Below, in pieces: positions 1-8,463 of a stretch of 64,000 nucleotides of DNA. The notes beneath the pieces were generated by a model, which worked only from the letters and a program-made list of their open reading frames with translations, had not been told where the DNA came from and searched no databases. Numbering within the stretch: the first letter of the stretch is position 1; each line of letters opens with the position of its first letter. The translations under genes and the position numbers were made by a program. The DNA lies in NCBI RefSeq assembly GCF_009696575.1, contig NZ_VULQ01000006.1, forward strand, positions 1 through 64,000, in the 5' to 3' direction. Source of the DNA: Anaerococcus porci. Lineage in GTDB: Bacteria > Bacillota > Clostridia > Tissierellales > Peptoniphilaceae.

Positions 1-3
1 ATA

Positions 4-58
4 AGAGGACTCACTCTTTTTTACGAGATAAAATCTCAAGGAGAAAACGAGTGCCTCT
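4..58 (+). promoter_or_regulatory. Structured leader upstream of modA (two nested stems)
   Basis: Outer arms AGAGG (4-8) and CACTC (12-16) pair with GAGTG (49-53) and CCTCT (54-58), with a 3-base bulge. Inside is a second hairpin, GAGAT (25-29) with ATCTC (33-37) over an AAA loop. There is no U-tract after it, so it does not look like a terminator. It lies about 100 bases before modA, so it could be a 5' leader RNA or the tail of an upstream element cut by the window edge. It does not match the Moco riboswitch consensus I know. Function is unknown. Confidence 0.35.
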
Positions 59-158
59 ATCTAATACAAATATTATACAGCTAAACTGAATAATATTAAG
101 TAATTAAAGGGTTATAGGTTACCTTTACAACCTAATTATATTATATAAGGAGAAAGTT

Positions 159-1007
159 ATGAAATTAAAAAATATAGGAAAGTTAATACTAGGATTAGCT
201 TTATGCCTTACAGTAGTAGGCTGTCAAAATAATGAAAGTAATAATAAAGAATCAAACAAGGCTGCTGCTTCTAAGGCAGAATCAAATAAAAATAGTAATG
301 AAGCTAAAAAAACTGGCAATTTGACAATATTTGCAGCTGCATCAATGACTGATGTATTAGATGAATTAAAGTCAGAATTCCAAAAAGAAAATCCTGGTAG
401 TGAATTAACATTTAACTTCGATTCTTCAGGAACACTTAAAACCCAAATTGATTCTGGGGCCAAGGCAGATGTATTCATATCGGCAGCTCAAAAACAAATG
501 AATGGGCTTGAAGAGGAAAATAAACTTGAAAATGATACAAGAATAGATTTATTAGAAAATGAGGTAACTCTTGCAATAGCTAAGGGAAGTGATAAAAAAA
601 TCACAGATTTCAAAGACCTTTCATCGGATAAGGTAGATAAAATTGCCTTAGGTAATTCTGATGTACCGGTTGGACAATATTCTGAAGAAATCCTAAAGAA
701 ACTAGGAATCTGGGATGAAATCCAAGACAAAATTACTTTCGGTTCAAATGTAAGAGAAGTTACAACATGGGTAAGTGAAAAAACTGTAGATTGTGGAATA
801 GTTTATAAAACAGATGCGATTATAGCCGACCTTGATGTAGTAGCAGTAGCAGATGATTCAATGCTTGAAAATAAGGTAATATATCCTGCAGCAGTTCTTA
901 AAGATTCTCAAAATAAAGAATTGGCTAAGAAATATATTAAATTCTTACAATCAGAAAAAGCATCTGAAATCTTCAAGAAATATGGTTTTAAACCATTAGG
1001 AAAATAA
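159..1007 (+). CDS. modA: Molybdate ABC transporter, substrate-binding lipoprotein
   Basis: This is the extracellular molybdate/tungstate-binding component of the ModABC importer. The N-terminus is a lipoprotein signal: two lysines, a hydrophobic stretch and the lipobox VVGC with Cys22 as the lipidated residue. An Asn/Ser/Lys-rich tether covers about residues 23-52. The mature domain opens with FAAASMTDV, typical of ModA, and the 282-aa length is normal for the family. An AAGGAG site lies 7 bases before the ATG. modB follows one base after the stop, so modABC is one operon. Imported molybdenum would supply the two molybdenum hydroxylases encoded further downstream. Identification is confident; molybdate rather than tungstate as substrate is inferred from this context. 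Confidence 0.93.
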   Translation: MKLKNIGKLILGLALCLTVVGCQNNESNNKESNKAAASKAESNKNSNEAKKTGNLTIFAAASMTDVLDELKSEFQKENPGSELTFNFDSSGTLKTQIDSGAKADVFISAAQKQMNGLEEENKLENDTRIDLLENEVTLAIAKGSDKKITDFKDLSSDKVDKIALGNSDVPVGQYSEEILKKLGIWDEIQDKITFGSNVREVTTWVSEKTVDCGIVYKTDAIIADLDVVAVADDSMLENKVIYPAAVLKDSQNKELAKKYIKFLQSEKASEIFKKYGFKPLGK

Positions 1008-1008
1008 A

Positions 1009-1689
1009 ATGGATTTATTTCCTTTATATAACTCTGTTAGAATAGCCTTAATATCTTCGGTAATTATATTCTTTCTAGGTATTTTTGCAGCTTACTATAT
1101 AAGGAAATTACCTGCAAAAGTAAAGGGGGTAATTGATGTAATACTAACCCTCCCCTTGGTCTTGCCTCCTACTGTTGTAGGTTTTTTTCTAATTAAAATT
1201 TTAGGACCTAATTCAAGCTTAGGCTCTATTGCTGTAGATTATTTTAACCTACCTCTTATCATGAATTGGTATTCAGCAATTTTTGCAACAGTTATAGTAA
1301 CATTTCCCCTTATGTATAGAACAACAAGAGGAGCTTTTGAAGCCTACAATGAAAACTTATCCTTTGCTGCTCAAACCTTGGGAAAGTCTAATACTTGGAT
1401 ATTTTGGAAAGTTATTCTTCCAAATTGTAAGAAGGGAGTTATGGCAGGACTTGTCTTATCCTTTGCTAGAGCTTTGGGAGAATATGGTGCAACTTCGATG
1501 GTTTCAGGTTATACTCCAGGAAAGACGGCTACAATTTCAACCTCGGTTTACCAATATTGGAGAATAGGACAAGATGAACTAGCCTATAAGTGGGTTTTAA
1601 TAAATGTATTGATATCATTTGTAGTATTAGTTGCCATAAATTTCTTAGAAGATAAGACACCTGAAAAAAAGGAAATGTCCCATGCTTAA
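1009..1689 (+). CDS. modB: Molybdate ABC transporter, permease
   Basis: This is the membrane permease of the molybdate importer, 226 aa with about five transmembrane helices. The cytoplasmic EAA-type loop that contacts the ATPase is visible as AAQTLGKSNTWIFWKVILP (about residues 121-139), followed by a GEYGATSMVSG region characteristic of ModB/CysT-type permeases. The ATG is one base beyond the modA stop, and the ribosome binding sequence AGGAAA lies inside the modA coding end. The stop overlaps the modC start by 8 bases, which indicates translational coupling. Confidence is high from motif, length and gene order. Confidence 0.93.
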   Translation: MDLFPLYNSVRIALISSVIIFFLGIFAAYYIRKLPAKVKGVIDVILTLPLVLPPTVVGFFLIKILGPNSSLGSIAVDYFNLPLIMNWYSAIFATVIVTFPLMYRTTRGAFEAYNENLSFAAQTLGKSNTWIFWKVILPNCKKGVMAGLVLSFARALGEYGATSMVSGYTPGKTATISTSVYQYWRIGQDELAYKWVLINVLISFVVLVAINFLEDKTPEKKEMSHA

Positions 1690-2725
1690 ATTAGATATTA
1701 GAAAAGATTTTGGAAATTTTAAACTAGATATAAGCTTTGAAAGTGAAAAAGGAGTTTTGGGAATCCTAGGAGCATCTGGATCTGGAAAAAGTCTTAGCCT
1801 AAAAGCTATAGCAGGGATTGTAAAACCTGATAAGGGAAAGATTATCTTAAATAATAGGGTTTTATTTGACTCTGATAAAAAGATAAATATTCCCACTAAA
1901 GATAGGAAGGTTGCCTATTTATTTCAAGATTATTCTCTATTTCCTAATATGACAGTCTATGAAAATATAAAATGTGGTTTTAGGGAAAAAAAGGAAAATT
2001 ATCAAGAAATAATATATAAAAAGCTTGATGAACTTCACATATACCATATCAAAGATAAGATTCCTGATGAGATTTCAGGAGGGGAAAAGCAAAGGGCAGC
2101 ACTTGCAAGAATTCTTGTAAATGAGCCTGAAATTCTTCTATTGGATGAGCCTTATTCTGCCATAGACGGTTATTTGAAGTGGTCAATAGAACTTGATATA
2201 AAAAATATAATAGAAGAGTATAAGATACCAACCCTATTTGTATCTCATGATAGGGATGAGATATATAGGATGTGTGATGAAATAGTCATAATGGATAAGG
2301 GAAAAAGTGAAGATAAGAAAGAAACTAAAGAACTTTTCCACAATCCAAAAACTATGGCTGCAGCAGAGCTTTCAGGTTGTAAAAATTTTTCAAAGATTAA
2401 AAAATCAGAAAAAGGTATTTATGCTATAGATTGGGACTTGGACTTGTCTATTGAAGATGTCAAAAATCGTGACTTTATCGGTATAAGAGCTCATAATATA
2501 AAAGTTTCAAGCGAGAAATTAGGAGAAAATTCTTTCGAATTAGAGCTTTTAAAGGAAATTGAACAGACTTTTAATATGTGTCTTATTCTTAGGAAGAAAT
2601 CTGGAAAGGGAATATTATCGGCTTTTTTAGAAAAAGAAGATTGGAAAAAATTAAAAAATGAAAAAAACTTATATTTTTCTATAAGAAAAGAAGACATAAT
2701 GTTTCTTAAAGAAAAAAATAGCTAG
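1682..2725 (+). CDS. modC: Molybdate ABC transporter, ATP-binding protein
   Basis: This is the ATPase of the molybdate importer (347 aa). Walker A GASGSGKS is at residues 30-37. The Q-loop (YLFQDYSLF), the signature ISGGEKQRAALAR, Walker B ILLLDEPYSAID and the switch histidine in FVSHDRDE follow in the expected order. The C-terminal ~110 residues form an extra domain placed like the TOBE/MOP domain of ModC, which binds oxyanion in the family. The start overlaps modB by 8 bases. The stop codon is part of the bidirectional terminator stem shared with the convergent gene. Confidence 0.93.
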   Translation: MLKLDIRKDFGNFKLDISFESEKGVLGILGASGSGKSLSLKAIAGIVKPDKGKIILNNRVLFDSDKKINIPTKDRKVAYLFQDYSLFPNMTVYENIKCGFREKKENYQEIIYKKLDELHIYHIKDKIPDEISGGEKQRAALARILVNEPEILLLDEPYSAIDGYLKWSIELDIKNIIEEYKIPTLFVSHDRDEIYRMCDEIVIMDKGKSEDKKETKELFHNPKTMAAAELSGCKNFSKIKKSEKGIYAIDWDLDLSIEDVKNRDFIGIRAHNIKVSSEKLGENSFELELLKEIEQTFNMCLILRKKSGKGILSAFLEKEDWKKLKNEKNLYFSIRKEDIMFLKEKNS

Positions 2726-2797
2726 AATAGATAAACTATCCTACAAATTGCTTTTAAAACAATAGTGGAGTAAGTTTGTTTTCTAGCTATTTTTTTT
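2712..2797. terminator. Bidirectional terminator between modC and the convergent Se operon
   Basis: AAAAAATAGCTAG near 2713-2725 pairs with CTAGCTATTTTTTT at 2783-2797. The plus strand ends in a T-run and the minus strand also reads a T-run, so it can stop transcription both ways. The plus-strand stem contains the modC stop TAG (2723-2725), and the minus-strand stem contains the stop of the convergent aminotransferase-like gene (2783-2785). The loop is about 57 bases. Confidence 0.7.
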
Positions 2798-3913
2798 GAT
2801 TTTTTCAATTGCGCTTAAGGCTTTTTTTATTTCGTCTTTTGTATTGTAATATGAAAGACTCAACCTTACTATGCCTTGTTTTTCAGTTTTATAATTTTTA
2901 TGAAAAAGTGGGGCACAGTGACTTCCTGCCCTTGTACATATAGAGTAGTCATCCCATAGCTTCATAGCTACATAATTTGCAGACAAATTTTTTATATTAA
3001 AGGATATAATAGGAACAGATTTTTTGCTAAAGTCCTTGTAAAAGATAAGATTATCTATATTTCTTAGTCCATCAGAAAGATATCTTGTAAGCTCATCAAG
3101 CTCTCTATAGTGGGGATTTTTAAGGGAGAGCTTAACAGCTTGGTTTAATCCTGCAAAAGAATGAACATTTTCTGTACCAGGCTCAAAAAGGTCTGGAAGG
3201 GATTGGGGTTGTTTTTTTGAAAAAGAATTAAAACCAGACCCGCCTGAAAAGACTTGTTTAAAGTCAAAATCCCCATTTACAACAAAACCCCCAGTTCCTT
3301 GGGGAGCGTGAAGTCCCTTATGGCCTGTAAATAAAAATATAGTATTATCATATTTACTTATGTCAAAGTCAACATATCCAGCAAGCTGAGCTCCATCTAT
3401 GATTAAAATCAAATTATTTTTCTTACAAATATCATAAGCTTTGTCTATATCTGTGACCATACCAGATATATTTGATGCTCCAGTTAATATAAGTGCTTTG
3501 CTATTATCTCTTATATTATTTTCTATTTCAGAAAGTCTCAGGCTAAAATTGTCAAGCCCTATATAGGATATGGAAATTCCATCTTCTTCTAGGTCATATA
3601 GGGGTCTTAGGACAGAGTTATGTTCTGAAATGCTTGTTATAATATGGTCATATTTTGAAAAAAGTGACTTTATAACAAAGTTAAGACCAAAAGTTACATT
3701 ACTAGTTAAAACTACATTTAGTGGATTATCCATACCAAAAAGCCTTCCTACATTCTTTCTTGTTTCCATTAAAAGCTTCAAAGAATTTAAGCTTTGAATG
3801 TAGGCACCCCTTGAAGGATTTGCAAAATTTCTCGAATAAATTGCATTATAGACTGCTTTTGCAACAGACTCGTCCTTATCTATAGTTGTTGCAGCATTAT
3901 CAAGATAAATCAT
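2783..3913 (-). CDS. Cysteine desulfurase-like PLP enzyme (EF2568 family), selenium module
   Basis: This is a class V PLP-dependent aminotransferase-fold protein of 376 aa. It begins MIYLDNAATT, typical of NifS/SufS enzymes. The PLP-binding lysine is in FTGHKGLHAP, and the persulfide/selenide cysteine sits in RAGSHCAP near residue 334. The RAGxHCAP signature and the neighbours point to the EF2568/TIGR01977 family, which co-occurs with orphan selD and selenium-dependent molybdenum hydroxylases (Haft and Self 2008). Its likely role is to mobilise S or Se for the hydroxylase cofactor. It is last in the selD-yedF-DUF3343 operon, overlapping the preceding gene by 14 bases. The biochemical role is inferred. 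Confidence 0.87.
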   Translation of the reverse strand: MIYLDNAATTIDKDESVAKAVYNAIYSRNFANPSRGAYIQSLNSLKLLMETRKNVGRLFGMDNPLNVVLTSNVTFGLNFVIKSLFSKYDHIITSISEHNSVLRPLYDLEEDGISISYIGLDNFSLRLSEIENNIRDNSKALILTGASNISGMVTDIDKAYDICKKNNLILIIDGAQLAGYVDFDISKYDNTIFLFTGHKGLHAPQGTGGFVVNGDFDFKQVFSGGSGFNSFSKKQPQSLPDLFEPGTENVHSFAGLNQAVKLSLKNPHYRELDELTRYLSDGLRNIDNLIFYKDFSKKSVPIISFNIKNLSANYVAMKLWDDYSICTRAGSHCAPLFHKNYKTEKQGIVRLSLSYYNTKDEIKKALSAIEKIKKNS

Positions 3914-4163
3914 AGTTTAAAACCTCAGGCTTTCTATCTTTATAAATAAGTCTATATCTTTCCTTATATAAAAGACTAGACTTTTCAATTATATTTTCTA
4001 CTTTTTCTCTATCTTTTTCTTCAAACCTAAGGCAAAGACCACATCCTGCATCAATTTCAGCTAAGAGTGGGACAAGTCTTGCCCTTACAGAATTTTTCTC
4101 TATTAAGTCAAGGGCAAGGTAGGCTATATTGGAAGAATCAAATGTATAAATTATATAATCCAT
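3900..4163 (-). CDS. DUF3343 protein, putative Se/S carrier
   Basis: This small protein of 87 aa resembles the DUF3343 family (putative Se/S carrier-like). Members have an N-terminal fold with a LVPLLAEI-like segment followed by CGLCLRF, a CxxC pair near residues 41-44 that is the likely chalcogen-binding site. Its start overlaps the end of yedF, and its end overlaps the PLP enzyme, so the three are translationally coupled. In this context it probably passes persulfide or selenide between the PLP enzyme and YedF or SelD. No catalytic role has been shown that I can cite. Confidence 0.8.
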   Translation of the reverse strand: MDYIIYTFDSSNIAYLALDLIEKNSVRARLVPLLAEIDAGCGLCLRFEEKDREKVENIIEKSSLLYKERYRLIYKDRKPEVLNYDLS

Positions 4164-4747
4164 TATGGTCTTACAGTGTGGTGGGTTCTCATTAAGGAGC
4201 AGATTTCATACATATTTGAAATCCTGCCAACTTTTAAGTCTTCCTTAAGTCCGTAGTGGTCAAGACATAGGCCGCATGAGATAATCTCAACTCCGTTTTC
4301 TTCGAGTTTTTTGAAATCTTCAATTGTATTTTCTCTTTGAGTAGATAGGAAAACTCCTTTATTATAGCAGATTACATAGTCTGGAAGAACATCTTCTTCA
4401 GTAAGAGATACTAAAAAACTTTCAAGAAGTGACTTAGAAAATTCTTCATCTCCATCACCTATCCTATCAGAATCAAAGACTACAACATAGGAAGAAGATA
4501 GACTATCTTTACTTAGTTTTTCATCTTTGAATTCATCTAACTTATTGAAAGTAAGCTCGACATCTTCATTTTCAAGTTCTTTTAGTTCTGCTTCAAAACC
4601 AGTTTGTCTGGCAAGTTTCTTAAGATTTTCTACAGCTATATCTTCATTAACTAAAACTTTAAAGCTTTCTTCACCACTTTTTATAACTCTTTTTGCCATT
4701 ATTACTGGCATTGGACATTCTATTCCTCTTGCATCTATTTCTTTCAT
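4163..4747 (-). CDS. yedF: Selenium metabolism protein YedF (TusA-DsrE-like fusion)
   Basis: The 194-aa protein has an N-terminal TusA/SirA-type domain with the conserved CPMPV motif (Cys11), then a linker and a C-terminal DsrE/DsrF-like domain with CGLCLDHYG. This two-domain layout is the TIGR03527 YedF type seen beside selD. The TusA domain carries persulfide in sulfur relay, and selenium relay is proposed here. It sits 11 bases after selD and overlaps the DUF3343 gene. Family assignment is firm; the exact acceptor is unknown. Confidence 0.88.
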   Translation of the reverse strand: MKEIDARGIECPMPVIMAKRVIKSGEESFKVLVNEDIAVENLKKLARQTGFEAELKELENEDVELTFNKLDEFKDEKLSKDSLSSSYVVVFDSDRIGDGDEEFSKSLLESFLVSLTEEDVLPDYVICYNKGVFLSTQRENTIEDFKKLEENGVEIISCGLCLDHYGLKEDLKVGRISNMYEICSLMRTHHTVRP

Positions 4748-4758
4748 TTCTTTCTCCT

Positions 4759-5778
4759 TTATTCTATAAACACGCTCTTATCATATTTATTATAAATTTT
4801 TCCAATAATATTTGCATCAATACCAAAATCTCTAAGCTCTTTTATGGCATACTTGGCATCATCTTCATTGATACTTACCAAAAGTCCACCTGAAGTTTGA
4901 GGATCAAAGAGAATTTCTTCAAGAGCAAAATCATCTTTTAAAAACTCAACTCTATCCTCAAAATACATCCTATTTCTTTGTCCACCCTTTGTAAATATAA
5001 ATTCACTAGCTGCCTTATAGGCTCCATCAAGTATTGGAATTTTTGATGAATCTATTATGGCGGTAAACTTATCAGAAAGCATCTCTCCTAAGTGACCCAA
5101 AAATCCAAACCCTGTAACATCAGTTGCAGCAGATATCCTATATTTTTCAAAAATTTCCTTAGCATACTTATTTAAATAAGTCATTGAAGCTATAGCCTTA
5201 TTAAGTTCGTCCTTTCCTAATATACCCACAGAATAGGCATTGGTAACAAGGGTAACCCCTAAAGGCTTGGTAAGAATTAAAACATCATTCTTTTTAACGG
5301 TATTATTTCTCCAAAGTTTTTTAATATCTACTCTTCCTGTAATAGATAGTCCATACTTGATTTTGGGATCATGGATTGAGTGCCCTCCGACAAGGCTTGC
5401 TTTAGCCTCAATCATCTTATCTGCACCTCCTCTTAAAATCTCTCTTAGGATTTCAAGATTATAATCTTCTGGAAAAAGTACAATATTTAAGCCTGCAATT
5501 GGCTCGGCTCCCATAGCATATATATCACTTAAAGCGTTTGCACAAGCTATCTGACCAAAGCTAAAAGCATCTTCTACCATAGGTGGGAAAAAATCCATAG
5601 TAGAAACCACTCCATTTTCCTCGTCTATTTTTATAACTGCAGCATCATCCATGGTATCAAAACCTACTAGGATATCATCTCTTTTATAATTATTAATTGA
5701 AGAAAGGGTGGTTTCAAGACTTTCTTGGGGAATTTTGGCGTTACATCCTCCACAAACTTCTAGTTTAATATTTGTCAT
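4759..5778 (-). CDS. selD: Selenophosphate synthetase
   Basis: SelD makes monoselenophosphate from selenide and ATP. I place the start at the ATG at 5778 (339 aa) because an AAGGAT ribosome binding site lies just upstream. A longer reading from 5811 adds 11 residues without support. The active-site segment is CGGCNAKIP, where Cys12 and Lys15 have the spacing of the catalytic Cys17 and Lys20 of E. coli SelD, so this is a cysteine form and not a selenoprotein. AIR-synthase-like motifs (GFDTMDDAAV, TDVTGFGFLGH, DPQTSGGLL) are intact. No selA, selB or ybbB is in the window, matching the orphan SelD setting that serves selenium-dependent molybdenum hydroxylases. Confidence 0.93.
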   Translation of the reverse strand: MTNIKLEVCGGCNAKIPQESLETTLSSINNYKRDDILVGFDTMDDAAVIKIDEENGVVSTMDFFPPMVEDAFSFGQIACANALSDIYAMGAEPIAGLNIVLFPEDYNLEILREILRGGADKMIEAKASLVGGHSIHDPKIKYGLSITGRVDIKKLWRNNTVKKNDVLILTKPLGVTLVTNAYSVGILGKDELNKAIASMTYLNKYAKEIFEKYRISAATDVTGFGFLGHLGEMLSDKFTAIIDSSKIPILDGAYKAASEFIFTKGGQRNRMYFEDRVEFLKDDFALEEILFDPQTSGGLLVSINEDDAKYAIKELRDFGIDANIIGKIYNKYDKSVFIE

Positions 5779-5819
5779 AATTATCCTTTCTAAATGTTGC
5801 AAAATTAACAATTATTTTA

Positions 5820-5847
5820 ATTATACTTAAAATAGTATCAAATTCAA
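5820..5847 (-). promoter_or_regulatory. Promoter of the selD operon
   Basis: Read on the minus strand there is a -35 TTGAAT (5842-5847), a 16-base spacer and a perfect -10 TATAAT (5820-5825). It lies about 42 bases before the selD start and points away from ygeX. Confidence 0.6.
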
Positions 5848-5903
5848 TGAAAAAACAAACAGAAGAAAATAAAAAAATTTTTTAGAAAACATTTTTTTAA
5901 GCC

Positions 5904-5935
5904 TTGCTTTTCGATATGTGATATGTTACTATAAT
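5904..5935 (+). promoter_or_regulatory. Probable promoter of ygeX
   Basis: A perfect -10 TATAAT (5930-5935) lies 31 bases before the TTG start of ygeX. The best -35 is TTGCTT at 5904-5909, but the spacer is 20 bases, so this half is weak. The position of the -10 makes an ATG start at 5918 impossible from this promoter. Confidence 0.45.
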
Positions 5936-5965
5936 ACTAGAATAAGTTCTAGAAAGGAGAAAAAG

Positions 5966-7210
5966 TTGAAAGAAAGTTTTAACATTGTTTTAAATCAGCC
6001 AAACAAAAACGAATTAGCTGATTTAAGTTTCATTAATGAAGAAGAATCTTCAAAGGCTCAAAAATTTCATGCTAGCTTTCCTCAATATTCAGTAACACCT
6101 CTTAGAAGGCTTAGCAATTTAGCTGATCTTTTTGGTGTTAAGGATATTTTTGTGAAAGATGAGTCATTTAGATTTGGCTTAAATGCCTTCAAAGTATTGG
6201 GAGGATCTTATGCAATGGCCAAATACATAGCTCAAAAATTAGATATGGATATAGATGACTTGCCTTATGAGAAATTGGTATCAGATGATATTAAAAAGAA
6301 ATTAGGTAAGCTCACCTTTATAACAGCTACAGACGGCAATCATGGTAGGGGTGTAGCTTGGACTTGTCAACAACTTGAACAAAATTGTGTAGTATTAATG
6401 CCTGATGGTTCAGCACTTGAAAGACGTGACAATATAAGGAAGACTGGCGCAAAATGTGACATAATGGATGGACTTAACTATGACGCTTGTGTAAGGCTTG
6501 CAAGTAAATATGCTGATGAAAAGGGATATATTATGGTCCAAGACACAGCATGGGAAGGATATGAAGAAATACCAACTTGGATTATTCAAGGTTATTCAAC
6601 TCTTGCAAAAGAAGCTTATGACCAACTACAAGAAGTAAATAGTAAGCCAACCCATATATTTCTTCAAGCAGGAGTAGGTTCTTTTGCTACAGGAGTTACT
6701 GGATTTTTCTCAGATGAATATAAGGCAGATGAGAAGCCTTTTATAGGACTTATAGAACCAGAAAAAGCTAACTGCAATTATTTAACAGCAAAGATTAATG
6801 ATGGAAAAATTCATAATGTTGAAGGTGAGATGGACACCATTATGGCAGGACTTGCTTGTGGTGAACCTGTAACAGTTGGTTATCCTATCTTAAAATCATA
6901 CGTAGATGCTTTCCTTTCAGTTCCAGATTCATCTGCGGCAAGGGGTATGAGAATATTAGGAAACCCACTTGGAAATGACGAAAGAGTAATATCTGGAGAG
7001 TCAGGAGCGGCAACACTCGGAGCTGTAAGTGAAATTCTTCAAAGAGAAGACTTAAAAGATATGAAAAAAGATTTGAAACTAGACGAAAATTCCGTAATAC
7101 TTTTTATATCAACAGAAGGTGATACAGACTTTAAGCATTATAGACAAGTTTGTTGGGATGGATACTATACTAACGATGAAGAATATGAATATAAAAAAAT
7201 AATAAGATAG
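5966..7210 (+). CDS. ygeX: 2,3-diaminopropionate ammonia-lyase
   Basis: This PLP enzyme converts 2,3-diaminopropionate to pyruvate and two ammonia. I start it at TTG 5966 (414 aa) because AAAGGAGA (5953-5960) sits six bases upstream. An ATG at 5918 would add 16 residues, has no binding site and lies upstream of the -10. The PLP lysine is in GLNAFKVLGGSYA, and the glycine-rich phosphate loop appears as LQAGVGSFATG. The overall length and motif set match DAPAL/YgeX. It is first in the ygeX-ygeW-ygeY run and catalyses the last, pyruvate-yielding step proposed for anaerobic purine degradation. Confidence 0.92.
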   Translation: MKESFNIVLNQPNKNELADLSFINEEESSKAQKFHASFPQYSVTPLRRLSNLADLFGVKDIFVKDESFRFGLNAFKVLGGSYAMAKYIAQKLDMDIDDLPYEKLVSDDIKKKLGKLTFITATDGNHGRGVAWTCQQLEQNCVVLMPDGSALERRDNIRKTGAKCDIMDGLNYDACVRLASKYADEKGYIMVQDTAWEGYEEIPTWIIQGYSTLAKEAYDQLQEVNSKPTHIFLQAGVGSFATGVTGFFSDEYKADEKPFIGLIEPEKANCNYLTAKINDGKIHNVEGEMDTIMAGLACGEPVTVGYPILKSYVDAFLSVPDSSAARGMRILGNPLGNDERVISGESGAATLGAVSEILQREDLKDMKKDLKLDENSVILFISTEGDTDFKHYRQVCWDGYYTNDEEYEYKKIIR

Positions 7211-7220
7211 GAGATTAAAA

Positions 7221-8432
7221 ATGACACAAGATATAAACAAACTATTAGAAAAATTAGACAATTTAGACTTTAAAAACCTTTATCAAGATGATTTTTTTCA
7301 TACATGGGATAAGTCACAAGATGAGCTTGAAGCAATCTTTACAGTAGCAGATACTTTAAGAGCAATGAGAGAAAAAAATATCTCTCCTAAGATTTTTGAT
7401 TCTGGTCTTGCAATCTCACTTTTCAGAGATAACTCAACTAGAACAAGATTCTCTTTCTCATCAGCAGCAAACCTTCTAGGACTTGAAGTTCAAGATTTAG
7501 ATGAAGGAAAATCACAACAAGCTCACGGCGAAACAGTAAAAGAAACAGCAAACATGATTTCATTTATGGCTGATGTTGTTGGTATAAGAGATGATATGTA
7601 TATCGGAAAAGGCTACAAATACATGAAAGACTTTGCTGAATATGTACAAGAAGGATATGATCACGGTATACTTGAACAAAGACCACACCTTGTTAATCTT
7701 CAATGTGATATTGACCATCCAACTCAATCAATGGCTGACCTTTTACATGTAATCCACGAATTTGGTGGAGTAGAAAACCTTAAAGGTAAAAAAGTAGCTA
7801 TGACATGGGCTTATTCACCATCATATGGTAAACCACTTTCAGTTCCTCAAGGAATCTCAGGACTATTTACAAGATTTGGAATGGATGTTGTACTAGCTCA
7901 CCCAGAAGGATATGAAATAATGCCAGAAGTTGAGGAAATAGCAAAAGAAAATGCTAAGAAATATGGTGGTTCTTTCACAAAAACAAACTCAATGGAGGAA
8001 GCATTTAAGGATGCTGATATAGTTTATCCTAAATCTTGGGCTCCATTTGCTGCTATGGAAGAAAGAACAGAACTTTATGGTAAGGGTGATCAAAAAGGAA
8101 TAGATGAACTTGAAAAAAGACTTCTAGAACAAAACAAAGAACACATGGATTGGGCTGCTACAGAAGAGATGATGAAGCTTACAAAAGATGGAAAAGCTTT
8201 ATATATGCATTGTCTACCAGCAGATATAACAGGACTTTCTTGTGAAGATGGAGAAGTTGATGAATCTGTATTTGATAGATATAGAGATCCACTTTACAAA
8301 GAAGCAAGCTACAAACCATATATAATTGCAGCTATGATTTTCTTACAAAAAGTAAAAGATCCACAAGCCACAATCAAAAAACTATTAGAAGCTAATAAGG
8401 AAAGATTATTAGATAAAGAAGAAAATAAATAA
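7221..8432 (+). CDS. ygeW: Knotted carbamoyltransferase YgeW
   Basis: This is an aspartate/ornithine carbamoyltransferase-fold enzyme of 403 aa. The carbamoyl-phosphate loop reads FRDNSTRTRFSF, and the second-substrate motif is HCLPAD. Long inserts relative to OTC agree with the YgeW family (TIGR03316). In this cluster it probably runs in the catabolic direction, phosphorolysing a ureido compound (diureidopropionate-like) to carbamoyl phosphate. The carbamate kinase gene downstream then fits as the ATP-yielding step. It has an AGGAG site and lies 10 bases after ygeX. Confidence 0.92.
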   Translation: MTQDINKLLEKLDNLDFKNLYQDDFFHTWDKSQDELEAIFTVADTLRAMREKNISPKIFDSGLAISLFRDNSTRTRFSFSSAANLLGLEVQDLDEGKSQQAHGETVKETANMISFMADVVGIRDDMYIGKGYKYMKDFAEYVQEGYDHGILEQRPHLVNLQCDIDHPTQSMADLLHVIHEFGGVENLKGKKVAMTWAYSPSYGKPLSVPQGISGLFTRFGMDVVLAHPEGYEIMPEVEEIAKENAKKYGGSFTKTNSMEEAFKDADIVYPKSWAPFAAMEERTELYGKGDQKGIDELEKRLLEQNKEHMDWAATEEMMKLTKDGKALYMHCLPADITGLSCEDGEVDESVFDRYRDPLYKEASYKPYIIAAMIFLQKVKDPQATIKKLLEANKERLLDKEENK

Positions 8433-8463
8433 GCTAGGATAATAGAAGGAGATTATAGAATAA

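Noticed and set aside
5918-5965. ATG 5918 as start of ygeX
   Set aside because: It lies upstream of the -10 at 5930-5935 and lacks a ribosome site, while TTG 5966 has AAAGGAGA at the right distance.
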